Source: Bacteroidota bacterium (GTDB lineage: Bacteria > Bacteroidota > Bacteroidia > Flavobacteriales > Weeksellaceae). Taken from it: DNA of 64,000 bases. The notes beneath the pieces were generated by a model. It searched no databases and had not been told where the DNA came from. It worked only from the letters and a program-made list of their open reading frames with translations. The position numbers were made by a program, and so were the translations under genes. Location: NCBI GenBank assembly GCA_023422635.1, contig JAFAGO010000014.1, forward strand, positions 7,649 through 71,648, read 5' to 3'. This document shows positions 18,402-27,864 of the stretch, in pieces (the first letter of the stretch is position 1; every line of letters begins with the position of its first letter).

Positions 18402-19211
18402 ATGAAAATTAGCCATTACCTAAGCATCGGTACACTAAGTGCAACCCTTTTGGCATGTACCGTAAATCCTATGACTGGTAGAAAGTCTATTCAAATTGGT
18501 TCGTTAAATTCCGAAATTCAAGCCTCTTCTTTTGAACAGTATAAAGAAACGTTAGCCAAAGCCAAAGTAATTTCTGGGACTACAGCAGCGAAACAAGTAA
18601 GTACTGTAGGAAATAAGATTAAAACTGCTGCGGAGAAATATTATGCGAGTATCGGCCGTTCATCTTCACTTTCTAACTACGCCTGGGAATTCCATTTATT
18701 GGATGATGCGCAAGTAAATGCTTGGTGTATGCCAGGCGGAAAAGTGGCTGTTTATACAGGTATTCTTCCTATTACGAAAGACGCTACCGGAATGGCGGTT
18801 GTATTGGGGCATGAAGTTTCGCACGCACTTGCGGGACATGGTAATGAAAGAATTTCGCAAGCGATGATCGCACAATATGGAGGTTCAATTTTAGGAAGTG
18901 CAATTTCAAGTTCACAATGGCAACAAGTTTTTCAACAAGCGTATCCAGTTGGCGCTCAAGTAGCTTTGTTAAAATACGGTAGAAGTCAAGAGTTAGAAGC
19001 TGATCAAATGGGATTGTATTTAATGGCAATGGCGGGATATAATCCTCAACAAGCAATTCCATTTTGGCAAAGAATGGAAGCACAATCTTCTGGTAGTAGC
19101 ACTCCTGAATTTCTTTCTACTCACCCAAGTCCAGGAAATAGAATCGCTGATATCCAGAGTAATATGCCAAAAGCATTAGAATATTATAAAGCTGCCGGGG
19201 GCAAACTGTAA
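18402..19211 (+). CDS. M48-family zinc metalloprotease lipoprotein
   Basis: This 269-residue protein has a lipobox ending at C19 (LLAC). The zinc site is HEVSH (137-141), and the third ligand is the glutamate in SQELEADQMG. The sequence resembles the Oma1/LoiP/BepA branch of M48 peptidases, which degrade or help assemble outer-membrane proteins in the periplasm. It lacks the TPR domain of BepA. The small two-TM gene following after 59 nt has its own -7 element, so it may not be co-transcribed. Confidence 0.88.
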   Translation: MKISHYLSIGTLSATLLACTVNPMTGRKSIQIGSLNSEIQASSFEQYKETLAKAKVISGTTAAKQVSTVGNKIKTAAEKYYASIGRSSSLSNYAWEFHLLDDAQVNAWCMPGGKVAVYTGILPITKDATGMAVVLGHEVSHALAGHGNERISQAMIAQYGGSILGSAISSSQWQQVFQQAYPVGAQVALLKYGRSQELEADQMGLYLMAMAGYNPQQAIPFWQRMEAQSSGSSTPEFLSTHPSPGNRIADIQSNMPKALEYYKAAGGKL

Positions 19212-19243
19212 AATGTTGTTATCCACCTTTTGTAAGTTTTTTT

Positions 19244-19251
19244 TAACTTTG
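19244..19251 (+). promoter_or_regulatory. Candidate -7 promoter element TAACTTTG
   Basis: This matches TAnnTTTG and lies 19 nt before the ATG of the small membrane gene at 19271. No TTG stands at the ideal 19-nt spacing, so the match is partial. Confidence 0.45.
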
Positions 19252-19270
19252 GAAGGATAAAACGAATTGT

Positions 19271-19585
19271 ATGAGAAGCTTAACATTCATTGGTTTGATA
19301 TTATTAGGATTAGCAGCGGTGCTTTTCTATTTTAATTCGAATTTTCAGGTCATTAAATTATTTGAACCTACAACTTTGATGGGAATTTTGGCCGGTGTGG
19401 GAATTGGATTGATTATTGGAAGTATGGTGGGCTACATCAGTAAAGGTTCTGCAATTAAAGCAGAGCAAAAAAGAAAAGAGCTAAAACAGCTTCAGAAAGA
19501 AAAACAAGAATTAGAAAAACAAGCTGCAGAACTGGAAAGACTTAAACTTGAACAGGAGCAGAAAATAGAAAATCCTCAGTACTAA
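19271..19585 (+). CDS. Small two-TM protein with C-terminal coiled coil (LapA-like)
   Basis: This 104-residue protein has two membrane helices (residues 4-21 and 38-58). A charged heptad-rich tail (about 64-100; EQKRKELKQLQKEKQELEKQ) should form a coiled coil in the cytoplasm. The layout resembles LapA/YciS-type proteins, but the match is by architecture only. The stop codon lies in the loop of a strong terminator hairpin. Function unknown. Confidence 0.7.
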   Translation: MRSLTFIGLILLGLAAVLFYFNSNFQVIKLFEPTTLMGILAGVGIGLIIGSMVGYISKGSAIKAEQKRKELKQLQKEKQELEKQAAELERLKLEQEQKIENPQY

Positions 19586-19603
19586 TGTACTGAGGATTTT
19601 TTT
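19571..19603 (+). terminator. Strong terminator containing the stop codon of the upstream gene
   Basis: AATCCTCAGTAC (19571-19582), loop TAAT, GTACTGAGGATT (19587-19598) and a T run form a perfect 12-bp stem. The loop contains the TAA stop (19583-19585) of the small membrane gene, so the last four codons are part of the hairpin. Confidence 0.9.
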
Positions 19604-19627
19604 GTTTTCGAGAATTTTATTCTATTA

Positions 19628-20251
19628 TTAAAACTCATATCCAAGTCCTAAAATAAAGAAGCTTGGTCGATTATCATAATTAACGGTGTAGTTATCTCCT
19701 GCAACAGTTCCAATAAAGTTACGTTCATCTTTACTGAAAGCACCTTCATATCGTGCTGTAAAAATAATTTTGCTCACTTGTGCTTGCGCACCAATTTGAT
19801 ATCCTACGGTAAAATCTTTGGTCGCTTTTTCTGTAAACTCACCGAAAGTTGTATCGGCATTCACATTAAAGCTCGCAACTGGACCTGCATATAATCCTAA
19901 CGTTTTCCCTAAAACGCTATATCCCAAAAGTACAGGAACATCAATTCTGCTGGTTTTTGCTTCAAGCTCTGTGCGAGAATTTTCATCAGTAACTGAATTT
20001 TTGAAATTGGTATAATAAATTTCTGGCATTACAAAAAATGCAGTCGGCGTGTCCACTCTTAATGAAAGACCTACATTAAAACCTGCGCTATTATCGCCTT
20101 TGGATTCATATGCTTGCGTCGCAGCTGTTTTAAGGTTTTTCCATGATGCTGAACTCGTAGGAATAAGTAAATTCGCTTTACCTGCAAATGAAATCTGCGA
20201 AAAAGCAAGGGCTGACATTCCAACGAAAGCGGTGGTGATTAATTTTTTCAT
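19628..20251 (-). CDS. Outer-membrane beta-barrel protein (porT-like family)
   Basis: This 207-residue protein has a signal peptide (MKKLITTAFVGMSALAFSQ). Its alternating beta strands end in an aromatic C-terminal residue (FFILGLGYEF), as in eight-stranded outer-membrane barrels of the PorT/OmpW type. Its start overlaps the mlaF stop by 4 nt (ATGA), so it is translationally coupled to the lipid-transport ATPase. That suggests, without proving, a role in the same envelope-lipid pathway. Confidence 0.8.
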   Translation of the reverse strand: MKKLITTAFVGMSALAFSQISFAGKANLLIPTSSASWKNLKTAATQAYESKGDNSAGFNVGLSLRVDTPTAFFVMPEIYYTNFKNSVTDENSRTELEAKTSRIDVPVLLGYSVLGKTLGLYAGPVASFNVNADTTFGEFTEKATKDFTVGYQIGAQAQVSKIIFTARYEGAFSKDERNFIGTVAGDNYTVNYDNRPSFFILGLGYEF

Positions 20252-21057
20252 TGTTCTTTTGTTATATCTGTGATATTATTTTCTAATGCGGTTTTGTTGT
20301 TTTCTAGCAAGTATTCGCGAAGTTCTTTAAACAACTCTGATGAATAAACGAAATCAATAAGGTTTTTATTGCCAGCGGTGATCAGGATATCTTTGTTGCC
20401 TTCCCACTCTTTAACGCCATTTTTCAAATACACAATTTTTTCTCCGATCGTCATCACAGAATTCATATCGTGGGTATTGATGATGGTTGTGGTGTTATAC
20501 TCCTTCGTGATTTCCATCAATAAATCATCGATGACGTTAGAAGTATACGGATCTAAACCAGAATTGGGTTCATCGCAAAATAAATATTTCGGATTATTTA
20601 CAATTGCTCTTGCAATGGCAACTCTTTTTTGCATTCCACCAGAAATTTCGGAAGGATATTTTCTACTCGCATTTTCCAGATGAACTCTTCCCATCACTTC
20701 CACAACACGTTTTCTTTTTTGTCGAAAAGTTTGATTAGTGAACATATCTAACGGAAAGGAAATATTCTCAGCAACCGTCATCGAGTCAAAGAGTGCACTC
20801 CCTTGAAAAACGGTTCCAATTTCTGCGCGAAGGTTTTGTTTTTCTAGAGGCGTCATCGTCATAATATCTCTGCCATCAAAAAGAATTGTTCCTGATGAAG
20901 GTTCAAAAACATTTAAAAGCGATTTTAAGAATACTGTTTTCCCGGAACCACTTTGTCCGATGATTAGATTTACTTTTCCCGTATCGAAAGTGGTGGTAAT
21001 TCCTTTAAGAATTTCATTACCATCGAAACTTTTTTTTAGGTTTTTAACTTCAATCAT
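20248..21057 (-). CDS. mlaF: ABC transporter ATPase of the Mla lipid-transport system
   Basis: This 269-residue ATPase powers movement of phospholipids between the inner and outer membranes with MlaE and MlaD. Walker A is GQSGSGKT (34-41), the signature is SGGMQKR, Walker B is YLFCDEPNSGLDP, and the H-loop is NTHD. It overlaps mlaE by one base (TAATG) and the following barrel gene by four. The MCE partner mlaD is not here but 11 kb away at 32798. Confidence 0.92.
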   Translation of the reverse strand: MIEVKNLKKSFDGNEILKGITTTFDTGKVNLIIGQSGSGKTVFLKSLLNVFEPSSGTILFDGRDIMTMTPLEKQNLRAEIGTVFQGSALFDSMTVAENISFPLDMFTNQTFRQKRKRVVEVMGRVHLENASRKYPSEISGGMQKRVAIARAIVNNPKYLFCDEPNSGLDPYTSNVIDDLLMEITKEYNTTTIINTHDMNSVMTIGEKIVYLKNGVKEWEGNKDILITAGNKNLIDFVYSSELFKELREYLLENNKTALENNITDITKEQ

Positions 21058-21809
21058 TAGCTTAACATCATTTGGGTGATTAATAATTCAGAAATGATGA
21101 TAAAAACCATCGTCCAAACCACTGCCTGCGTACTTGCGCGGCCAACTTCCAAAGAACCTCCTTTCACAAAATATCCAAAATAGGAAGGGATTGTTGCAAT
21201 CATAAATGCAAAAACTGCTGTTTTTGTAAATGCGTAAATGTAGAAAAGATTTGGCATAAACATCTGTATTCCAGAGATGAATTCAGCGCGCGTCCAATTT
21301 CCAGTAAACTCACCTGCAAGATAAGCTCCAAAAATTCCGACTACAATACTTATAGCAATCAGTAAGGGATTAAAAAGTACACATGCGATTATCTTTGGAA
21401 AAATTAAGTAATTGGCAGAGTTTACTCCCATAATATCAAGCGCATCGATTTGCTCGGAAACGCGCATTGTTCCGATACTGGATGCAATATATGATCCAAC
21501 TTTACCAGCAAGAATTAAGCTGATAATGGTAGGCGAAAATTCTAAAACAAGAACCACTTTTGTAGCATATCCTACAAACGGTTGTGGAATGGGAAAGCTC
21601 GATGCACTAAAGTTATTGTACATCTGAATCGCCACAACAGCACCCACAAATATGGAAGTAAATACAACTAAACCAAATGAATTTACGCCCAAGTCGTAAA
21701 GTTCCCGCATAAGGTTTTTAAAGAAAACACGCGATTTTTGCGGCGGTTTTAAGGTGTCACCAATCAAGAAGATGTAACTACCAATGTGAGTAAAAAACTT
21801 TTTTAGCAT
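21057..21809 (-). CDS. mlaE: MlaE-family permease of the lipid ABC transporter
   Basis: This 250-residue integral membrane protein has about five hydrophobic segments. Its MlaE domain signature is VFTSIFVGAVVAIQM followed by LEFSPTIISLILAGKVGSYIASSIGTMRVSEQIDAL. It pairs with MlaF, encoded immediately downstream with a one-base overlap, to drive phospholipid traffic. It sits 34 nt after the sugar-transferase gene in a long leftward gene run. Confidence 0.92.
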   Translation of the reverse strand: MLKKFFTHIGSYIFLIGDTLKPPQKSRVFFKNLMRELYDLGVNSFGLVVFTSIFVGAVVAIQMYNNFSASSFPIPQPFVGYATKVVLVLEFSPTIISLILAGKVGSYIASSIGTMRVSEQIDALDIMGVNSANYLIFPKIIACVLFNPLLIAISIVVGIFGAYLAGEFTGNWTRAEFISGIQMFMPNLFYIYAFTKTAVFAFMIATIPSYFGYFVKGGSLEVGRASTQAVVWTMVFIIISELLITQMMLS

Positions 21810-21843
21810 GTTGCGAAATTACCACTTATTTATGAAATAGAAA

Positions 21844-23217
21844 TTAATTGGCCATTTTATCACCTTTAATCACCAGAAATATGGTTTTAAAAATGATTAC
21901 CATATCCAGAAGAAAGCTCCAATTCTTTACGTAATAGGTGTCGGCAAGTATTCTTTTATGCATTTCGAGTTCCATGTTTTGGCAGCTATCACCACGCAAT
22001 CCATTCACTTGGGCAAGTCCTGTTATGCCGGGTTTAGCAAAGCTTCGTACAGAATATCTGCAGATTTTTGGCTTGTAATAATCATCTACCAATAACATGT
22101 GTGGCCGTGGACCAACAACCGACATGCTCCCTAAAAGTACATTGATGAATTGTGGCATTTCATCAAGACTGGTTTTTCTTAAAAATCGCCCGATTGGCGT
22201 AATTCTGGGATCATTTTTTTCTGTTGTTTTAATGCTTGCCTGACCGTTAACGTACATGGTTCGGAATTTTAAACAAGTAAAGACTTCATCATGAAACCCA
22301 TATCTTTTTTGCAAAAAGAAAACCGGACCTTTACTTCCCATTTTTATTAAAATTGCAATTATAGGAAATAGCCAACTGCAAACGAATATCAAAATTAGAG
22401 CCGAAAAAAAGAGATCAAAAGTACGTTTGATTAAAAAATTCGTTAAGAAATCTAGAGGAAATTTGGCTTGCGATAAAATAGGTTGGGTATCAATATAATT
22501 TAAATCGTACTGAAAAAAATTATTTTGAACAATATTGGGAATCAGGGATATTTTTACCTTGTGTTTTTCGGCTTCTGTAAACAGTTCGTGTTCAAAGCCA
22601 TTTTCTGTTTCAGAATATTCAGAGGGAATATAGAGGGTGTGAATTCCGTTGGATTTCCAGAAGTGAATAATTTCTTCAATTTTATAGCTTTTGTTTGGAT
22701 ACTCAAAAATCTTAAAACCAAAATCTTTTCGTTGAATGAAAATTTCTCTTAGTATTTTAGAAGAATTATTTTCTGAAAGAAACATTACATTTCGATGATT
22801 TATGCCCAAAGTTCGAATGTAGCGAAGCATAAAAAAGATAATCGATTTTATCGAAATCAACAGCAATAATAAAGTCCCCGCAATGTAAAATCGATTGTTA
22901 ATCAACAAAGTATTTTTACTGATTTTTGCAATTAAAATTACGGCCAAAAGAAAGATTAAAATGTGCCCCAAAAGTCTTTCTAAATAAAGAATGTAGGGCA
23001 GATTTCGGGGTATGCTGTAGAGTTTTGTACGGCCACTTAGCAAGATCCAGAACATCACCAAAATCGCAATAAGATTCCAGCCATCTTCCAAGGTTTCCCT
23101 TTCCATCTTGAAATTATTTTTCTGCAGAAAATAATAAATAAAAACCGCTGTAATAACTACAACGTCCAAGATGATGAAAAGTGATTTTACATACCGCGAA
23201 TATCGGATTCTTTGCAT
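21844..23217 (-). CDS. Polyprenyl glycosylphosphotransferase (WcaJ-like)
   Basis: This 457-residue protein starts polysaccharide synthesis by moving a sugar phosphate onto undecaprenyl phosphate at the inner membrane. Four N-terminal hydrophobic segments and a CoA-binding-like central region precede a further membrane segment (about 262-290). The C-terminal bacterial sugar transferase domain shows KRYGFHDEVFTCLKFRTM, SLDEMPQFINVLLG, VGPRP and KPGITGLAQV. The sugar is unknown. The nearest polysaccharide genes are 13 kb away (36748-40820) on the other strand. Confidence 0.9.
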   Translation of the reverse strand: MQRIRYSRYVKSLFIILDVVVITAVFIYYFLQKNNFKMERETLEDGWNLIAILVMFWILLSGRTKLYSIPRNLPYILYLERLLGHILIFLLAVILIAKISKNTLLINNRFYIAGTLLLLLISIKSIIFFMLRYIRTLGINHRNVMFLSENNSSKILREIFIQRKDFGFKIFEYPNKSYKIEEIIHFWKSNGIHTLYIPSEYSETENGFEHELFTEAEKHKVKISLIPNIVQNNFFQYDLNYIDTQPILSQAKFPLDFLTNFLIKRTFDLFFSALILIFVCSWLFPIIAILIKMGSKGPVFFLQKRYGFHDEVFTCLKFRTMYVNGQASIKTTEKNDPRITPIGRFLRKTSLDEMPQFINVLLGSMSVVGPRPHMLLVDDYYKPKICRYSVRSFAKPGITGLAQVNGLRGDSCQNMELEMHKRILADTYYVKNWSFLLDMVIIFKTIFLVIKGDKMAN

Positions 23218-23253
23218 TTGCCCCTATCAGAATAATGGTAAATGTAAGATAAA

Positions 23254-23886
23254 TTACGGAATATTCAAATACTTATGGGTTTGTACAGAAGCTTGCCACT
23301 GAGGATGCTGCAAAATATAATCGGTAATTTTGGTATACACTTCATTTCTTTTACTCCATTCGCTCTGAAGATAAAGTCTGCAATTTTCGTTTACTTTCGA
23401 TGCTTGTTCTTCTGCAAATTTAAAATCGTGATTATTAAAAACAATTACTTTAAGTTCGTTTGCTTTTGCGTAGATTTCTTCTTTTGGAAGACCTGTTTTT
23501 TTAGGGGAAAGGGTAATCCAATCCAAGGTTCCGCTTAAAGGATATGCACCTGAAGTTTCGATGTGAATGGTACAACCCAACTCCTTTAGTTTATTGGTGA
23601 GGATGTCGAGATTCCACATAAGCGGTTCTCCACCTGTAAGCACGATGGTTTTGCAGTGTTTTGCAGCGGTTTCTGCAATTTCTTCTGCATTCATTAAAGG
23701 GTGAAGTTTTGGATCCCAACTTTCTTTAACATCGCACCAATGGCAGCCAACATCGCAACCACCTAAACGGATAAAGTACGCCGCTTTTCCGGTGTGAAAT
23801 CCTTCCCCTTGAATGGTGTAAAAATGCTCCATTACCGGGAGCATTTTACCTTCTTTTAATAGTATGTCTTCTTCTTTTTTTGTCAT
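23254..23886 (-). CDS. queE: 7-carboxy-7-deazaguanine synthase (radical SAM)
   Basis: QueE makes 7-carboxy-7-deazaguanine in queuosine biosynthesis. The radical-SAM cluster cysteines are in CDVGCHWC (C44, C48, C51). Other QueE features are FYTIQGEG near the start, the GGEP-type SAM contact VLTGGEPLMW, and HIETSG. At 210 residues it is of normal length. It starts 4 nt after folD in the same direction and is followed after 36 nt by the sugar-transferase gene. Confidence 0.93.
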   Translation of the reverse strand: MTKKEEDILLKEGKMLPVMEHFYTIQGEGFHTGKAAYFIRLGGCDVGCHWCDVKESWDPKLHPLMNAEEIAETAAKHCKTIVLTGGEPLMWNLDILTNKLKELGCTIHIETSGAYPLSGTLDWITLSPKKTGLPKEEIYAKANELKVIVFNNHDFKFAEEQASKVNENCRLYLQSEWSKRNEVYTKITDYILQHPQWQASVQTHKYLNIP

Positions 23887-23890
23887 TATT

Positions 23891-24775
23891 TTAATCGTCG
23901 TAAACGGAGGTTTTGTAGGCGATGAGTGTATTTTTCATAAGCATTGCTCTGGTCATTGGGCCAACACCACCAGGAACGGGAGTAATCCAACTGGCTTTTT
24001 CGGCGCAGCTTTCAAAATCCACATCTCCAGCGAGATGATACCCTTTTTTACTTTCATCATCCACTCTTGTGATTCCTACATCAATAATTACTGCGCCATC
24101 TTTGATCATATGTCCTTTAAGGAAGTGAGGATCTCCCAATGCAGTGATTACAATATCTGCATTTTTGGTATATTCCTCAATATGTTCGGTGTAAGAATGG
24201 GTTAACGTAACGGTTGCGTTTCCTGGGAAATCTTTTCTGCCCATTAAAATGCTCATTGGTTTACCGACGATCCGACTTCTTCCGATAATTACGCAGTGTT
24301 TTGCTTTGGTTTCGATATTATAGCGTTCGAAAAGTGTTAAGATTCCAAAAGGTGTAGCAGGCAAAAATGTATCCATTTCCAGTGCCATTTTTCCGAAGTT
24401 TTCCGGATGAAAACCATCCACATCTTTTCGGGGATCAATCGCCATAATAATCTTTTCTTGATCGATTTGCTTGGGTAAAGGAAGTTGCACGATAAAACCG
24501 TCTACCTCTTTCGATTTGTTCAGTTCATCGATTTTTTCCAATAATTCAGCTTCGCTTACCGTGCTTTCAAATTTCAGTAAAGAGCTTCTGAAACCCACTT
24601 CTTCACAGTCTTTCACTTTGCTGTTCACATACGCTTTACTTGCGCCGTTGTTGCCCACCAAAATTGCTACTAAATGTGGTGCTCTTCTCTTTCGTGCGAG
24701 GATTTTTTCAACCTCTTCCTTGATTTCTTTTTTAATTTGCTTGGATAAGCTTAAACCGTCAAGAATTTGTGCCAT
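23891..24775 (-). CDS. folD: Bifunctional methylene-THF dehydrogenase/cyclohydrolase
   Basis: FolD converts 5,10-methylene-THF through methenyl-THF to 10-formyl-THF in one-carbon metabolism. The signatures are VGNNGASKAYVNSKVKDCEE (catalytic lysine region), DGFIVQLPLPKQID, IIGRSRIVGKPMSILM for NADP, and the closing PVPGGVGPMTRAML. Length (294) is normal. It lies between pgi (26 nt upstream) and queE (4 nt downstream) in one leftward run. Confidence 0.96.
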   Translation of the reverse strand: MAQILDGLSLSKQIKKEIKEEVEKILARKRRAPHLVAILVGNNGASKAYVNSKVKDCEEVGFRSSLLKFESTVSEAELLEKIDELNKSKEVDGFIVQLPLPKQIDQEKIIMAIDPRKDVDGFHPENFGKMALEMDTFLPATPFGILTLFERYNIETKAKHCVIIGRSRIVGKPMSILMGRKDFPGNATVTLTHSYTEHIEEYTKNADIVITALGDPHFLKGHMIKDGAVIIDVGITRVDDESKKGYHLAGDVDFESCAEKASWITPVPGGVGPMTRAMLMKNTLIAYKTSVYDD

Positions 24776-24801
24776 TTTTACTTTTTATTTTTATAGATTT
24801 T

Positions 24802-26442
24802 TTACCGTTCCTCCTTGTAGTAATTAATCAAGCCGTTGGTAGATGAATCGTGGGTTTTTACCACTTCATTATTTTCCAATTCTGGAAGGATTTTTCCTGC
24901 GAGCACTTTTCCTAATTCAACTCCAAATTGATCAAAACTAAAAATATCCCATATTACGCCTTGTACAAAGATTTTATGTTCGTAAAGTGCAATTAATTGG
25001 CCTAAAGAAAATGGAGTTAACTCTTTAATTAAAAGAGAATTGGTTGGGTTATCTCCTTGGAAGACTTTAAAGTTTACCAATCGCTCAATATCTGCTTCAG
25101 AAGTTCCTGTTTTTTGCATATCCGCTTTGGCTTCTTCTTCTGTTTTTCCGAAGGCAAGCGCTTCTGTTTGAGCAAAGAAGTTTGCGAGCAATTTATCTTG
25201 ATGGTCGGAAACTTTGTTGCAACTTTTCGCGTAAGCAATAAAATCTGCAGGAATTAATTCTGTGCCTTGGTGTATAAGTTGATAAAATGCGTGTTGACCG
25301 TTTGTTCCAGGTTCTCCCCAAATAATTGGTCCGGTCTCGTATTCTACAAATTCACCATTTCGGTCCACGGATTTACCATTACTTTCCATATCGCCTTGTT
25401 GAAGATAAGCAGCAAAACGATCTAAATATTGCGAATAAGGAAGAATTGCGTACGATGCAGCCCCATAAAAATTACGATACCAAATGCCGATTAACGCCAT
25501 AAGTACGGGAACGTTTTCCGAAAAATCTGCAGTTTTAAAATGAACATCAGTTTCGTTTGCTCCTTTTAGAAGACTTTCAAAGTTGTTATATCCAACAGCT
25601 AAAACAATGCTTAAGCCGATTGCACTCCAAAGCGAATATCTTCCACCAACCCAATCCCAGAATTCGAAAATGTTTTCTTCTGCGATTCCGAATTTTTTTA
25701 CGGCTTCAATATTGGTCGATAATGCAACAAAATGTTTTGCAACATCTTCTGGTGATCCCGCCTTTAAAAACCAATCTTTTGCAGAATTGGCGTTGGTCAT
25801 TGTTTCTTGTGTGGTAAATGTTTTTGAAGCAATGATGAAAAGCGTAGTTTCAGGGTTAAGGTTTTTCAGTACTTCTGCGATATGATTTCCGTCCACATTG
25901 GAAACAAAATGTACATCTAACCTTGTTTTAAAATGTTTTAAAGCTGAACAAACCATTACAGGACCAAGGTCGGAACCTCCAATCCCGATATTAACTACGT
26001 CGGTAATTTCTTTTCCTGAAAAACCTTTGTGCGCTCCTGAAATGATGGTTTCAGAAAAGGTTTTCATATGTTCAAGTACGGCCTTAATTTTAGGTTTTAT
26101 GTTTTCGCCATCCACTAGAATTGGATCTTCCGAAAAATCGCGCAATGCAGTATGAAGTACCGCTCTTCCTTCGGTTTCGTTTATCTTGTCACCAGAAAAC
26201 ATTTTGTCTATCGCTTCTTTCAGTTGCGCTTCTTCGGCCAATTGCAATAGCAATTCTTTTGTTTTGGAATCGATGAGGTTTTTCGAATAGTCGAATAAAT
26301 AATCCGGTCTTTTCACAGAAAATTCGTCGAAACGATTCGGATTGTATTGAAAAAGGGTGCGTAATTCAAAATCATTTTGAAGAAAATGGTCTTCAAGGGC
26401 TTCCCAACTTTGGGTTTCTAAAGGATTTATTTTTGGTAACAT
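24802..26442 (-). CDS. pgi: Glucose-6-phosphate isomerase
   Basis: PGI interconverts glucose-6-phosphate and fructose-6-phosphate. The sugar-phosphate binding motifs are NIGIGGSDLGPVM and GGRYSLWSAIGLS. GTNGQHAFYQLIHQG carries the catalytic glutamine/histidine region. At 546 residues it matches the long bacterial/eukaryotic PGI class. It is the first gene of the leftward run pgi-folD-queE-sugar transferase-mlaE-mlaF-barrel protein, in which no gap exceeds 36 nt. Confidence 0.96.
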   Translation of the reverse strand: MLPKINPLETQSWEALEDHFLQNDFELRTLFQYNPNRFDEFSVKRPDYLFDYSKNLIDSKTKELLLQLAEEAQLKEAIDKMFSGDKINETEGRAVLHTALRDFSEDPILVDGENIKPKIKAVLEHMKTFSETIISGAHKGFSGKEITDVVNIGIGGSDLGPVMVCSALKHFKTRLDVHFVSNVDGNHIAEVLKNLNPETTLFIIASKTFTTQETMTNANSAKDWFLKAGSPEDVAKHFVALSTNIEAVKKFGIAEENIFEFWDWVGGRYSLWSAIGLSIVLAVGYNNFESLLKGANETDVHFKTADFSENVPVLMALIGIWYRNFYGAASYAILPYSQYLDRFAAYLQQGDMESNGKSVDRNGEFVEYETGPIIWGEPGTNGQHAFYQLIHQGTELIPADFIAYAKSCNKVSDHQDKLLANFFAQTEALAFGKTEEEAKADMQKTGTSEADIERLVNFKVFQGDNPTNSLLIKELTPFSLGQLIALYEHKIFVQGVIWDIFSFDQFGVELGKVLAGKILPELENNEVVKTHDSSTNGLINYYKEER

Positions 26443-26689
26443 CTACGATTTATTTAGAGGTTAAAATTACATTGAATACAAATACTAATCTTGATTTCAA
26501 GTATTGAAAATCATGTCGCAAATTTACGGATTTTTTAAGGAAGTTTCGGGTGAGGAATGTGGGGATATGATTTTTTTCATTTGACCAAAAAGAGAGTAAG
26601 GAATCTCTATTTTTTTCAAACTAGAAAAGATGAAATTTTCCAAAAAATAAAGATTTTGAATGGCAATTTCGTTGGTGAAGAAAATGGTT

Positions 26690-27802
26690 TTATTCCATTT
26701 CTTCAAGAACAATATTTTTGGTGATTTTGTATTTTTTTCTGCGCTTTGGATTTTTGTTTGATGTTTCGCCTAAAAGATTTCCCCATGGTTTTAGATCATC
26801 AATTCTTTCAAAAATAATTTTAATAATGGCCAAAAATGGAATACTTAAAAACATTCCTGAAATTCCCCAAAGTGATTCTCCGATTAAAAGGCCGAGAAAA
26901 GTAAAAAAGGCATTTATTTTAACTTTCGAACCGACTACTAAAGGCAGTACAATATTGGCGTCAAGAATGTGAATTCCGATATATCCTAATAGCACAACAA
27001 GCGTTTTGTCGCCTCCTGTTGCATATGAAATTAGCGCAGCTAAAAGACCAGAAATAATAATTCCGATGTACGGAATTACATTGAGTAATCCTGTTAAAAC
27101 ACCTAAAAGAATTGCGTATTTTACTCCTAAAATGGTTAGCAAAGAGGTTGTGAGAATGCTTACAATAATAATTTGAATGAAGAGTCCAACGATGTATTGT
27201 TTGATGATTCTTTGAATTTCTGAGCTGATTTCGCGCACTTTTGCAGAATGTTTTTCATCAAATACAGAAATAATAAAAGTGTACAATCCTCTGCGGTAAT
27301 TCAGGATAAAGATGAAAAACAAAACGCTAAAAACCACAAAAGCTCCAATGGATGAAAACATTGAAAAGGTGAAGCCAAGAATTTGTCCTGATGAACTTAA
27401 TATTTTCTCAAATCCATCATTTACGTATTTCGTTTGCTCGTTGATTCGAAGATTAAATGTTTTAGAAATCCACAATTGTAATTGATAAATCGACTCTGTA
27501 AATTGTTTTTGAAGTGTAGGAATATCTTGTGCGAAATCGCTAAGTTGAACGGTAAAAAAGTAGATAATTCCTGCCATCATTCCTGCCATAACCACAAAAG
27601 AAAAAATAGAGGAAATGGAGCGAGAAAATCGGAAGTAGCGTTCCCAAAAGTTCGCAAATGGTACAAAAAGAAGCGCCATTAAAAATGCGAAAAACATCGG
27701 TGCTAAAATTACTTGTCCTATTTTCGCCAAAAAGCCCACTACAACAATGGAAATCAGAACCAATGTAAGTTTAACCAAAAAAGGGAGCTTTAAATCTTTC
27801 AT
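26690..27802 (-). CDS. AI-2E family transporter
   Basis: This 370-residue membrane protein has about eight hydrophobic segments in the AI-2E/PerM pattern: two or three at the N-terminus, a long polar stretch, then a C-terminal block with GLLNVIPYIGIIISGLLAAL and GESLWGISGMFLSIPFLA. Family members export autoinducer-2 or exchange ions; the substrate here cannot be told. A charged lysine/arginine-rich tail ends the protein. It lies just downstream of the lon terminator and is probably a separate transcript. Confidence 0.85.
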   Translation of the reverse strand: MKDLKLPFLVKLTLVLISIVVVGFLAKIGQVILAPMFFAFLMALLFVPFANFWERYFRFSRSISSIFSFVVMAGMMAGIIYFFTVQLSDFAQDIPTLQKQFTESIYQLQLWISKTFNLRINEQTKYVNDGFEKILSSSGQILGFTFSMFSSIGAFVVFSVLFFIFILNYRRGLYTFIISVFDEKHSAKVREISSEIQRIIKQYIVGLFIQIIIVSILTTSLLTILGVKYAILLGVLTGLLNVIPYIGIIISGLLAALISYATGGDKTLVVLLGYIGIHILDANIVLPLVVGSKVKINAFFTFLGLLIGESLWGISGMFLSIPFLAIIKIIFERIDDLKPWGNLLGETSNKNPKRRKKYKITKNIVLEEME

Positions 27803-27818
27803 AAAGTAAATGTAAATA

Positions 27819-27846
27819 AAAATCCTTTCGCGACGGAAAGGATTTT
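27819..27846 (-). terminator. Terminator after lon
   Basis: On the minus strand an 11-bp perfect stem (27846-27836 with 27829-27819) and a 6-nt loop are followed by a T-rich run. It lies 18 nt after the lon stop and before the AI-2E gene. Confidence 0.8.
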
Positions 27847-27864
27847 TATAATTTTAAAGGAATA

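Noticed and set aside
26524..26712. 62-codon minus-strand ORF after the AI-2E transporter gene
   Set aside because: It overlaps the transporter's end in another frame, has no recognisable features and looks like chance A+T-rich sequence.
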